From: Candidatus Accumulibacter sp. ACC003
GTDB lineage: Bacteria; Pseudomonadota; Gammaproteobacteria; Burkholderiales; Rhodocyclaceae
Direction of reading: 5' to 3'
Assembly: GCF_907163085.1 (NCBI RefSeq)
Contig: NZ_CAJQTX010000004.1
Coordinates: 514,956-578,955, forward strand
Length of the DNA stretch: 64,000 bases
Shown here in pieces: positions 1-8,416 of this stretch (positions are counted from its first letter, which is position 1; every line of letters begins with the position of its first letter). Below the pieces are notes generated by a model. That model made no database searches. It saw only the letters and a program-made list of their open reading frames with translations, and was not told where the DNA came from. The position numbers were made by a program, and so were the translations under genes.

Positions 1-806
1 ATGTTAGGGCCAGCGGTCGCTGCGCGATCGCTCGGCAGCGCACGTGTGACGGCCAGCATCGCGTACCAGGCGGGGTCGGGATCAACGCGCAGGCGCGCCC
101 CCCAGCTGCTGGTCGGATAGATCGACGGTCCGGCCAGGGTGCCGAAATCGCCCGCTTCGGCAGCCATCCCGAATGACGGATGGAGAAAGACGCCTGAGGA
201 ATTGGTGACGTAGAACTCGGAGTCGATAGGGTAGAGGCCAAGCCGCAGCGAAGCCTTGTCGTCAAGGAAGGATTGCTGCAGCCAGGCCCGGAAAATGCCG
301 CTGCGGTTGACCGGCGCTTCGATGTTGTCCACGCCCATCAGGCTGCCGACATAGTTCAGGTTAACGCGCTTGCCGCTGTTGCTGATCAGCTGCAGGTAGG
401 CCGATCCGCCCTGCCAGCCGAGCAGCCTCTCGCCGTCAAGCTGCAGGATCACGTCGACGTGGCCCATGTAGCCGCCACCGCGTTTTAACCCACCGCTGTT
501 GTTGCGCAGGTAGTCAGCCGTATAGAGGAGTTCGAGCTCAATGCCGGCGTCGTACAGGCGCTGACGTGCGCCGCCCCAATCGCCGCTGAGGGTGCTTTCC
601 GACCAGTTTGGCGCGACGCGGTCTGCTCTCTCGGCGGCGGTGGCCTCGCGCGCTGGTCCGCCGTCGCCTTCCCGGGGTTCTTCTGTCCCCCCGAACACCG
701 CCGGGTCATGCGCTGCGGCCGCTTGCGCTGCCGAAACTTGCGCGAAAAGAACAGCGATGAGCAACGCGCTGTGCGCGGCTCCGAATGTGTGCCTGGCAAT
801 GTACAT
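1..806 (-). CDS. OprB-type carbohydrate porin, 5' part (runs off the left edge)
   Basis: The minus-strand frame stays open from an ATG at 806 to the window edge, giving 268 codons without a stop. The start is preceded by GGAAGA about 6 bases upstream. Residues 1 to about 33 form a signal peptide (hydrophobic run around LLIAVLFAQVSAAQA). The mature part opens with the OprB-family motif LSGDWGGARQRLYDAG, followed by NSGGLKRGGGYMGHVD, NYVGSLMGVDNIEAP and LRLGLYPIDSEFYVTNSSG, all typical of the early beta strands of carbohydrate-selective porins of the outer membrane. The expected role is sugar or small-solute diffusion; substrate cannot be read from this part. The C-terminal portion lies outside the window. 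Confidence 0.85.
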   Translation of the reverse strand, partial: MYIARHTFGAAHSALLIAVLFAQVSAAQAAAAHDPAVFGGTEEPREGDGGPAREATAAERADRVAPNWSESTLSGDWGGARQRLYDAGIELELLYTADYLRNNSGGLKRGGGYMGHVDVILQLDGERLLGWQGGSAYLQLISNSGKRVNLNYVGSLMGVDNIEAPVNRSGIFRAWLQQSFLDDKASLRLGLYPIDSEFYVTNSSGVFLHPSFGMAAEAGDFGTLAGPSIYPTSSWGARLRVDPDPAWYAMLAVTRALPSDRAATAGPN

Positions 807-940
807 GTTTCTTCCAAATAAAAGAATGAGCGCCAGTCTCGCGCAACAGGGTGGATTTGTCCTCTCAGGCAACGCACGGGCAATCAAGCAGTTAGTTCTT
901 CCCCCTGGACATCTGCGCCGGAAGTCCGTATAAATGGCGC

Positions 941-2727
941 ATGGAAAGCGTTCTTGGTGCATTGCGTGTTCGCTTGGTGGGCAAGAGCGAAGAGGCTCGC
1001 TATCGGGAGTTGATGGCAGAGCATCACTACCTGGGCGACCTGGCGAAGATCGGGCACACGCTTTGGTACGTGGCCACCTACGGCGAAAAGTGGACGGCCC
1101 TGCTGAGTTTCTCTGCGGCGGCCTGGAAATGCGGCGTTCGTGACCGCTGGATCGGCTGGGACTATCGGCATCAGTACGATCGCTTGGGCCTGGTCGCCAA
1201 CAACAGTCGCTTTCTGATCCTTCCCGATTGGCATTACCCCAATCTCGGCTCCAAGGTGCTCTCGCTGTGCGAGCGACGGGTCGCCGAGGATTGGCAGGCG
1301 CATTTCGGGAAGCCGCTGTTACTGCTGGAGACCTTTGTGGACCCCTCGCGCTTCCAGGGGACCGTCTATCGCGCCGCGAACTGGACGCCTCTGGGGCTGA
1401 CGCAAGGCTTTCGCCGCACCCGAGAAGGCTACAGCGCCCACCCGACGTCGCCCAAAGTTGTCTTTGTTCGCCCCTTGCAGGCGGACGCTCGCGGCCAACT
1501 TTCCCGCTCGATACTCAACCCCCGCTATCGCACAGGAGCGCCCAGGATGATGCTCACCGCCGAACAGATGCGCACGCTTCCCGATTTCTTTGCCGGCATC
1601 GCCTACCCGCGGCGCGCGCAAGGAAGGCGTCACCCCCTTCCTGCCGTTCTGGCCATCGCCACGGCGGCGGTCTTGTGCGGAATGCGGGGCTACAAAGCCA
1701 TCGCCGGGTGGGCCAAAGACCTCACACCGAAAGCACGCGAGCGTTTCCGCTGTCGTCGCGAGAAGGGCGTTTACCGCGTACCCAGCGAGTTCATCATTCG
1801 TGACGTCCTGATCCGTGTCGATCCCATGGCGCTCGATCAAGCGTGTCAGCAGTGGAACAAGGCCTATGCTCAAGACGACCCCAGTCTGGCGGTCGACGGC
1901 AAGACCATGCGCAATGCCCATGACGAGCACGGTCAGCAAGCACACATCATGAGCGTGGTCGGGCATCAGACCGGCGTGTGTCACACCCAAAAAAAGTCGG
2001 CACCTTGCCCGTAAATGGCGGGGACGAGCTCAAGCAGACCAATGAAATCGGGATGTTCATACCCCTGCTCGATGCGATCGATATTCAGGGCAAGGACATC
2101 ACCGCCGACGCGCTACTGACACAGCGCAAGCTGGCGACCTACCTGGTGGAGCGCAAGGCGCACTATCACTTCACGGTCAAAGGCAATCAGCCAACACTGC
2201 AAGCCGATATCGCGCTCCTCTTCCAGGATCGGAAGGGGGCAGACTTCGTGGCGGTTTCGCCACCTGACCATGGTCGGATCGAGACTCGGCGTATTTGGTG
2301 CAGCAATGCCCTCAACGCCTATCTCGACTTCCCGTATGTCGGCCAGGTGTTCTTGATCGAGCGCGAAGTGCTGCACAAGAAGAGCGGCAAGCGGACGCAC
2401 GAAATCGCTCTCGGGATCACCAGTCGCCCTCCAGAACAGGCCAGCCCACAGCAAATCCTCGCCATCAATCGCGGCCATTGGTCGATAGAGAACCGCTGTC
2501 ACTACGTCATCGACTGGAACTACGACGAGGACCGTAGCCGTATTCGGACTGGTTACGGACCCGAGAACATGTCACGCCTGCGCCGCTTTGCCGTCGGAAT
2601 CCTGCACCACTTCTCCGACGGCAAAACCAGCATTTCCGAAAAAATGCGCCACCTCAACCGCAACATCCGATTGGTCTTCGACTACCTGCGCATGACCAAA
2701 AATTCTACAGGCCACGTATCACCTTGA
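941..2727 (+). mobile_element. ISAs1-family insertion sequence (coding part; ends not resolved)
   Basis: The two frames at 941-2014 and 1978-2727 together encode one ISAs1-type DDE transposase. I searched both flanks by eye for terminal inverted repeats and direct target repeats and found none I could defend, so only the coding part is delimited. The element sits between the promoter side of the porin gene and a gene-poor stretch, and its base composition is lower in GC than the flanking core genes. Confidence 0.7.
941..2727 (+). CDS. ISAs1-family transposase with N-terminal DruA-like (DUF4338) domain, joined by -1 frameshift
   Basis: Read with a -1 shift at 1990-1996, the product is about 595 residues. 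Residues ~10-200 match DUF4338, the family of Druantia DruA: HHYLGD, RDRWIGWDYR, NNSRFLILP, NLGSKVLSLCERRVAEDW, LLETFVDPSRFQGTVYRAANW. From ~203 (MMLTAEQMRTLPDFF) comes the ISAs1 N-terminal domain, then the DDE catalytic core: Asp in LAVDGKTMRNA, Asp in ITADALLTQRKL, Glu in WSIENRCHYVIDW. The first frame stops at 2012-2014, just past the catalytic Asp, so neither half is a full transposase. The shift restores Gln-Lys-Lys-Val-Gly-Thr-Leu-Pro, which fits the family. Either programmed frameshifting or a one-base loss in an A run explains the split. Confidence 0.85.
1990..1996 (+). other. Slippery heptamer A AAA AAG, candidate -1 frameshift site
   Basis: In the upstream frame the codons are CAA AAA AAG, which place a canonical X XXY YYZ heptamer (A AAA AAG) exactly where the reading frame must move back one base to continue into the catalytic domain. 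This heptamer is the well-known efficient -1 site of E. coli dnaX and of several insertion sequences. I did not identify a clear downstream stem-loop or upstream stimulatory Shine-Dalgarno element. A simple loss of one A from an original run of eight gives the same picture. Confidence 0.55.
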
Positions 2728-3188
2728 TCCCGGCACGAGAACAAATTTACCGTGTCTCGCGCAATACGACCCTGATCAGGGCTGCTCAAGCACTGCCCAA
2801 ACCCAAAGGAACTGGTTGTTATTGTAGATGAGAAGCATTCGCATTGGAATGTTCTGGTGAAACTTTCCTCATCAGGCCGACCGCCGCCAGGAAGATGCGG
2901 CCTGCCGCGCCGCTTCTCGTGCCGCACCGTCTCGGCTGTGCTCCGCAAGGTCAGGCTGGCAGTCCGGGCGAGTTCTCTTCCGACGTGCAAGCTCGCCGCC
3001 ACCGTAACCCCAGGCGCTTGCGGAATCGCGCCAGCGAAACGACAACCTGAAAGCGAACTGTCGGCGACCGGGGAAAAGCTTTTGGCGATAAAAGGCGAAG
3101 CTTATGGCCGTTATTGCGAATGATTCCCATTGCGAACAAGGCCAGCTGTGTCTATGATGAGAAGCAATTAAACAACCGGAGCGAGTTT
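2728..3188 (+). other. Gene-poor stretch with a Fur-like box
   Basis: About 460 bases without a convincing gene; short open frames on both strands have no recognisable protein features. It holds a perfect 12-base palindrome CCCTGATCAGGG at 2770-2781 and a Fur-like sequence at 2828-2845. A partly similar string (gatgagaagcaatt) recurs near 3154-3167, just before the micro-ORF. The GC content is visibly lower than in the surrounding core genome, as is usual for DNA near insertion sequences. Confidence 0.5.
2828..2845. promoter_or_regulatory. Candidate Fur box
   Basis: ATGAGAAGCATTCGCATT resembles the beta-proteobacterial Fur operator, with half sites TGAGAA and TTCGCA around a central AGC/ATT core. 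It lies about 340 bases upstream of the micro-ORF at 3189, farther than a usual operator, so the target gene is uncertain. Assigned by eye only. Confidence 0.3.
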
Positions 3189-3263
3189 ATGGACGGGCTG
3201 CTTGTCAATACTTTCCTGGCCGGCCTCCTGGTCTGGTTGTTCATGGTCGGTATTCTCCCTTGA
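3189..3263 (+). CDS. 24-residue hydrophobic micro-protein (single membrane segment)
   Basis: ATG at 3189 is preceded by CCGGAG with 7-8 bases of spacing. The predicted peptide is a single hydrophobic helix, starting MDGLLVNTF and ending WLFMVGILP, with an acidic second residue and almost no other charge. It ends 17 bases before the next start codon, so it could be translationally linked to the following small gene. It looks like the small helper subunits that sit beside membrane complexes, but I recognise no specific family. The ribosome binding site and the composition support a real gene; the short length keeps confidence moderate. Confidence 0.45.
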   Translation: MDGLLVNTFLAGLLVWLFMVGILP

Positions 3264-3280
3264 AACGCGCTGGAGTTGTC

Positions 3281-3589
3281 ATGCCGTCCACCGAGTTCTG
3301 GGCCGGCGCGCTGAGCCACCTTCTGATCCACGCGGAAACCGGATGCCCGCATTCCGCTCTCAATGCCGCGCGCCTGCTCGAATGCCAGGACGACATGGCG
3401 GCGATTGATGGCGATACGCGAAACCTCTGCGAACGCGCAAGTATCTGGCTGGGCGCTGCTCGCGAGGTGCCGAATGTTTGCCCTGTTTCGGATCGGCGCA
3501 GTTCTGGAAAGGGCAAGGTCACGACGCAACTGTTCTTGTATCAGGAGAAAACCGACTGCACCAACGAGCGCGCCGTGGACAGCTGTTGA
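3281..3589 (+). CDS. Small hypothetical protein, 102 aa
   Basis: The ATG at 3281 follows TGGAG with good spacing; an upstream in-frame TTG at 3260 overlaps the stop region of the micro-protein and is less likely. Residues 1 to about 65 look like a compact helical domain (FWAGALSHLLIHAETGCPHSALNAARLL, then ETRNLCERAS-like text), which reads as real protein. The last 35 residues are less protein-like and may be degraded. No family recognised. Its place directly before a DUF2325 gene suggests a functional unit. Confidence 0.5.
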   Translation: MPSTEFWAGALSHLLIHAETGCPHSALNAARLLECQDDMAAIDGDTRNLCERASIWLGAAREVPNVCPVSDRRSSGKGKVTTQLFLYQEKTDCTNERAVDSC

Positions 3590-3680
3590 CCGTCTCCTGG
3601 CCTCCAACATTGCCAGCCTGCTCTGGTCTGGCCTGGCGCACAGCCGGCCAGCAACGGGGCTCTCGCCGAGGAAAGCAAAC

Positions 3681-5008
3681 ATGCCCGATAGCCTCTTCCA
3701 CCTTGCCGGAGAAGCGTTTGACACCGCCGCGCAACTTCCCCAACGGGCTCTTGCCAAGCCACCGCACGCGCCACCCCCGGCTGTCGAGGGAATGACCCTG
3801 CCGCGAGGGTCACGACGGCGGAAGCTATGGGAGCTATCGCCGAAGTTCCATTGCCCGTTGATCGGCGTTTGTTTCGAGGTCGATGAGCTGCGCGCGCTCG
3901 TCTCCCGAGTGATGAGTGTTGCACGCGAGACGACTGATTTCGTCTTGCACACGACGACCGTCGGTGAATGCGAAACACGAACGCAATTGTCGTCCTTGTT
4001 GCACAAACAACTGGAAAAGCGTTTTCAAGCGCAGGTCCGTAAGCTGTCCTGCTCCAGGGGTGCACAAGAACTGCATGCGCTGTGGCGAGAATTCTGCGCT
4101 ACCGGCACTGATATCCCCGGCGCGCTTTGGGCCAGTTGGACGCACCCATCGTGTGACAGCACGCTGGAACAGCAGATATTTCGCGATATTCACATGATTC
4201 AGCACCAGGTTGGCAGCAGCACCCGTGCCGATCTGTCCAGGCTCCAGCTGCTCGGAACAGAGAACGCCGCGCTACGCCGGCAACTCCTGGAAGCTCGCTC
4301 CGAAACGGAAACGCAACGCGCGGAGAAATCCCGCGAACTGCATCTGCTCGGCGAGCAGATTGCCAGGCTGCGTGCCGACCTGGGTGGCAAAGATGGTCTG
4401 GTGGCGGTACTGACAGGCCAGCTCGACACTCTGCGCCAGAGTTTGCCAGATCTCAAGGACCGTCAGATGCTCGCGCGCCGTGCCAGGGACGCCGATGCGC
4501 GATCTGCGGCGCTGCGGGCCAAGGCAGTCGAGTTGGAGGGTGAAGTCGAAAGACTCCACAGGCTCGCCTGCCATGCCGAGTCGACCATCGAGTACCTGCT
4601 TGCGGTTGGCGAAGGCGGCGCCGACCAGCAGGATGCCGTGGCGAACCGGAGGCAGCCGACGCTCTCCGGGTTGCGCATCCTGTGCGTTGGTGGCCGCTCA
4701 GGCTCGATCGAGGCCTACGCAAGGTCGTCGAGCAGCGCGGCGGCAATTTCCTTCATCACGACGGGGGGCTCGAGGAGAGCCTGCACCGCATCGACGCTGC
4801 CCTTGCCGCCGCCGACCTCGTCGTCTGCCAGGCTGGCTGTATCAGCCACAACGCCTATTGGCGGGTGAAGGAACAATGCAAGCGTACGGGCAAGCAATGC
4901 GTCTTCCTCAAGAGCCCTGGTGTCGCCAGTTTTGGTCGCGTCGTCGGCGCCGTTTGCGCGCGGGAACGAGAAACGGCCGTCGACGCGACGGCGGCTAGTC
5001 CCGAGTAG
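3681..5008 (+). pseudogene. DUF2325 protein, single-base frameshift near 4719
   Basis: The start ATG at 3681 has GAGGAAAG upstream. The N-terminal part carries RRRKLWELSPKFHCPLIG and HTTTVGECETRTQLSSLLHKQLEKRF, typical of long DUF2325 proteins. Residues ~200-310 are a coiled coil, and the C-terminal DUF2325 domain begins LSGLRILCVGGRSGSIEAY. There the frame breaks: 4710-4725 reads GCC TAC GCA AGG where GCC TAC CGC AAG is needed, so one C is missing. The remaining domain (HHDGGLEE, AADLVVCQAGCISHNAYW, KQCVFLKSPGVASF) continues in the +1-shifted frame to the stop at 5008. Function of the family is not established. A sequencing or assembly error is possible because everything else looks intact. 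Confidence 0.75.
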
Positions 5009-5229
5009 AAGTCGTCGCTGGCTCGGCTGATTCGACAAGCGAGCGGCCATGCGCTTCTGGCGACGCCACTGGGAGACTGCTGTCGCGGCGCACCGCAGCA
5101 GGACGGCAGCCACTCCTGCGCCTCAGGCTTGACCGGAGAGGACATGCCAGTGATTGTCGAACCGCCAGCTACCTGATGCGCCAGAGCTGACCCTTGACCG
5201 GGCACCGCCTTCCTGCGATGCCTGGGTGC

Positions 5230-5777
5230 TCACCCGGTCTGCGCCTGCGGCCCAGACCTGGCCCTTGTCCAGTGCCAGCGGGCAGACATCGGGCTACCGC
5301 TGCAGCCCCAGGAACGCTCCGCTGACATCGAACCAAGCGGTGCCGCCGGATCGTCGTGCTCGGCCTGCAGGGCAATGCCGACCTGTGCCGAGACCCTGTC
5401 CCATGCCAGATGACAGATACTCGGGCGGGCATCGGCCAGGCGCTATTGCCCGAGGAGTTGCCCGTCCTTGCTGTCCAGCGCGACCAGCGACGAGTCCATG
5501 TCGGCGACGACTTTCTTGCCGCGACCGCTCTCGGCCTGTGTGGGGATGCCACCGTTGGCGACCAGCAGTGCGCCGGCGGGGATGCCCATCAGCGCTTGCG
5601 GCAGCACCAGCATCTGGTGCGGGTCCAGGCCGTGCGAGCGCCATTCGTCGAGCTTGCTCATGCTCTGTACGTCGCGCAGGCCGATCAGGCCCTGGCCACT
5701 GCCCTGAGTCGCTCGGACGACCTCCAGATGTCGGTGGCGAGCTTGTCGGGCTTGGCTTTGTGCAGAGTGAGAGACAT
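5230..5777 (-). pseudogene. Remnant of a DUF1513 protein
   Basis: Reading down from an ATG at 5777, the sequence shifts frame once near 5705 and then gives GLIGLRDVQSM, RSHGLDPHQMLVLP, GALLVANGGIPT and MDSSLVALDSKDGQLLGQ, the order of motifs seen in the middle of DUF1513 proteins (periplasmic beta-propeller-like, usually 350-380 residues). An in-frame TAG then replaces a Trp codon, followed by RLADARPSICHLAWDRVSAQVG and a stop at 5230-5232. The signal peptide, first blades and C-terminal blades are missing. DUF1513 genes normally accompany imelysin-like iron-regulated lipoproteins; none is present here. Confidence 0.7.
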
Positions 5778-5867
5778 CCGGGTGCCTTTCCTCTCGCAGG
5801 GCTTGCGATCGCCTGCCCGATTCCTCAGTTGCTCGCCGTTGCTTCTAACTGCGGTCGGGCTGTGGGC

Positions 5868-6677
5868 TCAGGCCTCCAGCCCCGGCGTCCGGTGGCTGTC
5901 GATCACCTGCAGCAGTTGCGCGAAGATTTTCGGCGTGCCGGCGACCAGGTTGCCCGATTGCAGGTAGGTCTCGTTGCCGGCGAGGTCGCTGACCAGGCCA
6001 CCCGCTTCCGAGATCAGCAGCGCGCCGCCGGCCATATCCCAGGGCGACAGGCCAAATTCCCAGAATCCGTCGAAGCGCCCACAGGCGACGTACGCCAGGT
6101 CGAGCGCCGCAGCCCCCGGGCGGCGCATGCCGGCGGTCTTCTGTGCCAGCTCCTTGAAGATTCGCAGGTAGGCGTCGATATGGTCATACACGCGATAGGG
6201 GAAGCCGGTGCCGATCAGGGCGCTCTCCAGTTTCAGGCACTTGCTGACGCGGATGCGCCTTTCGTTGAGGAAGGCGCCGCCGCCCTTGCTGGCGGTGAAC
6301 ATCTCGTTTCGGACAGGATCGTAGACTACCGACTGTGTGACTTGCCCGCGGTGTGCGAGGGCAATCGAAATCGCGTATTGCGGGAAGCCGTGGATGAAGT
6401 TCGTCGTGCCGTCGAGCGGGTCGATGATCCACTGGTACTCGCTGCCGCCGTCCTGACCGGCGGTCTGTCCCGACTCTTCTGCTAAAATGCCGTAGTCGGG
6501 ATAAGCCTCGCGCAGGATGTCGATGATCGCCGCCTCGGCGGCCTTGTCCACTTCGGTGACGAAATCGCTCTGGCGCTTGGTAGTGATCTGCAGATGCTCC
6601 AGATCCAGCGAGGCACGGTTGATGATCTGGCTGGCGCGACGCGCCGCCTTGATGATGATGTTGAGAGCTGGATGCAT
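5868..6677 (-). CDS. suhB: Inositol-1-monophosphatase SuhB
   Basis: A 269-residue inositol monophosphatase family member, the usual length. The start chosen is the ATG at 6677 ([16 protein letters not shown]); the frame is open further upstream but that part has no family similarity. Metal-binding motifs are present: EES in LAEESGQ, the signature [17 protein letters not shown], and the C-terminal [15 protein letters not shown]. It hydrolyses myo-inositol phosphates and in Proteobacteria also acts with the NusA/NusG antitermination machinery on rRNA transcription. It is divergent from trmJ with a 67-base gap, an arrangement often seen in Betaproteobacteria. Confidence 0.95.
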   Translation of the reverse strand: MHPALNIIIKAARRASQIINRASLDLEHLQITTKRQSDFVTEVDKAAEAAIIDILREAYPDYGILAEESGQTAGQDGGSEYQWIIDPLDGTTNFIHGFPQYAISIALAHRGQVTQSVVYDPVRNEMFTASKGGGAFLNERRIRVSKCLKLESALIGTGFPYRVYDHIDAYLRIFKELAQKTAGMRRPGAAALDLAYVACGRFDGFWEFGLSPWDMAGGALLISEAGGLVSDLAGNETYLQSGNLVAGTPKIFAQLLQVIDSHRTPGLEA

Positions 6678-6744
6678 GGCCTTGAATAACGCGACGGGCG
6701 ACTGATGTCGCCCGCTTGCTGTGGTGGGGGACCCCGATTCTAAT

Positions 6745-7554
6745 ATGAACACGCCTGCCGGGTCGCATTCTTCCGCAGCGCCGCTCGATCGCATTCGCGT
6801 CGTCTTGTCACGTCCCAGCCATCCCGGCAATATCGGTGCGGCCGCGCGGGCGATGAAGACCATGGGTTTGTCGCGTCTGGTGCTGGTCAATCCGAAGTGT
6901 TTTCCAGACCCGCAGGCGGTGGCCCGGGCTGCCGACGCTGACGACATTCTCGCGCAGGCGCTGGTGTGTGGCAGTCTCGACGAGGCGCTGGCCGGGGCGA
7001 TCCATGTCTACGCACTGTCGGCGCGGCACCGCAACCTCGGGCCGTCCGCTCTGCCGGCGCGCGCAGCGGCGACCGAAATTGTCGCCCACGCCGGCGAGGC
7101 TGAAGTCGCCCTGCTGTTCGGCAACGAGACGGCGGGACTGTCGAACGCCGAAGTGCAGCGTTGTCAGCGAACGGTCTTCATCCCGGCCAATCCCGACTAC
7201 AGCTCGCTGAATCTCGCTTCGGCGGTGCAGCTGCTGTGTTACGAACTGCGCCTGGCGGCCTTCGACGGTCAGCCGCCGGTGGTCACCCGGGCAGTTGCCT
7301 TTGCCTCGCCGCTGGCGCCGCATCAGGACGTCGAACGCTTCTACCAGCACCTCGAACGGGTGATGGTCAGCAGCGGTTTCCTCGATCCGCAGCGGCCGCG
7401 GCGACTGTTGGCCAAGCTGCGGCGGCTGTTCGGGCGTGCCGAACTGGAGGGCGACGAGATCAACATTCTGCGCGGACTGCTCGACGCGGTTGAGCGGAAG
7501 CTAGCGCGTCAGGGCGCGATCACCGAACGTGCGGAAAATAGTGGACCAAAATAG
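6745..7554 (+). CDS. trmJ: tRNA (Cm32/Um32) 2'-O-methyltransferase TrmJ
   Basis: A SPOUT-class methyltransferase. The chosen ATG at 6745 gives 269 residues, as in the family; a GTG at 6721 in frame is possible. Motifs: [25 protein letters not shown] at the N-terminus, and the knot motifs [18 protein letters not shown] and [23 protein letters not shown] that bind S-adenosylmethionine. It methylates the ribose of nucleotide 32 in the tRNA anticodon loop. It stands directly upstream of cysE and the isc genes, the same order known from gamma- and beta-Proteobacteria. Confidence 0.95.
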   Translation: MNTPAGSHSSAAPLDRIRVVLSRPSHPGNIGAAARAMKTMGLSRLVLVNPKCFPDPQAVARAADADDILAQALVCGSLDEALAGAIHVYALSARHRNLGPSALPARAAATEIVAHAGEAEVALLFGNETAGLSNAEVQRCQRTVFIPANPDYSSLNLASAVQLLCYELRLAAFDGQPPVVTRAVAFASPLAPHQDVERFYQHLERVMVSSGFLDPQRPRRLLAKLRRLFGRAELEGDEINILRGLLDAVERKLARQGAITERAENSGPK

Positions 7555-7599
7555 TTGGGTATTGTAGGATCCAGGGCATCGCCCAAGGACTTTTTTCCC

Positions 7600-8352
7600 A
7601 TGTTCAGCCGTCTGCGCGAAGACATCCAATCGGTATTTGACCGAGACCCCGCCGCCCGCAACACCTGGGAGGTGCTGACCTGTTATCCGGGCGTGCACGC
7701 CATCGTCCTGCATCGCCTCGGGAATTGGTTGTGGACGCATCGCTGTCCCTGGTTGGGTCGTCTGGTCTCGCACCTGGCACGTTTTTTCACCGGTATTGAA
7801 ATCCATCCGGGGGCGACTGTCGGCCGTCGGATGTTCATCGATCACGGCATGGGCGTGGTGATCGGCGAGACGGCGGTGATCGGCGACGACGTGACGCTTT
7901 ACCACGGCGTGACGCTGGGCGGTACATCGTGGAACAAGGGCAAGCGCCACCCGACGCTTGAGCGCGGCGTGGTGATCGGCGCTGGCGCCAAGGTGCTGGG
8001 GCCGATTACCGTCGGTGCTGCGGCCAAGGTCGGCTCAAACGCGGTGGTTGTCAAGGACGTCCCGGCCGGCGCGACGGCAGTCGGCAACCCAGCCCGGATC
8101 ATCGATAGCGAGCAGGCGCGAAAACGCGAGCAGATGGCCGGCCAGTTGGGCTTTTCGGCGTACGCGTTGGCGGGCGATCAGGATGACCCGCTGGCCAAGG
8201 CAATTCATGGCTTGCTTGACCATGCGGTTGACGCCGACCGGCGCTTTGACTTGCTGCTCAAGAAGCTCGAAGACGCTGGCGTGCATGTCAATGGCGACCT
8301 GGTGACGGCTGATCGGTTCGACCCTCAATACCTGAGTAAAATAGTTGACTAA
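7600..8352 (+). CDS. cysE: Serine O-acetyltransferase CysE
   Basis: 250 residues from the ATG at 7600 ([21 protein letters not shown]). The left-handed beta-helix hexapeptide repeats are evident: [24 protein letters not shown], the catalytic His in DHGMGVV, and the KRHPTL loop, then VGNPARI. It makes O-acetylserine from serine and acetyl-CoA, the carbon acceptor for cysteine synthesis. Cysteine is the sulfur donor for the downstream desulfurases, so its place at the head of the isc locus makes metabolic sense. Its last codons contain the -35 element of the iscR promoter. The C-terminal tail of ~60 residues is typical of the shorter EpsC-like forms. Confidence 0.93.
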   Translation: MFSRLREDIQSVFDRDPAARNTWEVLTCYPGVHAIVLHRLGNWLWTHRCPWLGRLVSHLARFFTGIEIHPGATVGRRMFIDHGMGVVIGETAVIGDDVTLYHGVTLGGTSWNKGKRHPTLERGVVIGAGAKVLGPITVGAAAKVGSNAVVVKDVPAGATAVGNPARIIDSEQARKREQMAGQLGFSAYALAGDQDDPLAKAIHGLLDHAVDADRRFDLLLKKLEDAGVHVNGDLVTADRFDPQYLSKIVD

Positions 8353-8373
8353 TCGGCGAGTCGTCGATATAGT
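8345..8373 (+). promoter_or_regulatory. iscR promoter with IscR half sites
   Basis: TTGACT (8345-8350), a 17-base spacer and TATAGT (8368-8373) form a near-consensus sigma-70 promoter whose -35 overlaps the 3' end of cysE. ATAGTTGACT at 8341-8350 fits one half of the type 1 IscR operator, and AGTC occurs at 8359-8362 and 8371-8374. AATAGTTGA (8340-8348) is repeated inverted as TCAACTATT (8393-8401). The layout fits autorepression by [2Fe-2S]-IscR; the exact operator spacing does not match the E. coli consensus. Confidence 0.65.
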
Positions 8374-8416
8374 CAATATCGCAGTAATCTAATCAACTAT
8401 TCATGGTGGAGGTAGC

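Noticed and set aside
807-940. Terminal inverted repeat of the ISAs1 element
   Set aside because: Compared by eye with 2728-2860 in reverse complement; only short scattered matches.
2770-2781. Palindrome CCCTGATCAGGG as operator or IS end
   Set aside because: Twelve bases is short, and no partner copy is found on the other side of the transposase.
3363-3680. Longer N-terminus for the DUF2325 protein (from 3363)
   Set aside because: That part overlaps the 102-residue gene in another frame and has no family similarity; the ATG at 3681 has a good binding site.
5154-6485. 443-codon open frame on the plus strand across suhB and the DUF1513 remnant
   Set aside because: suhB on the opposite strand has clear motifs; this frame is Pro/Arg-rich without structure.
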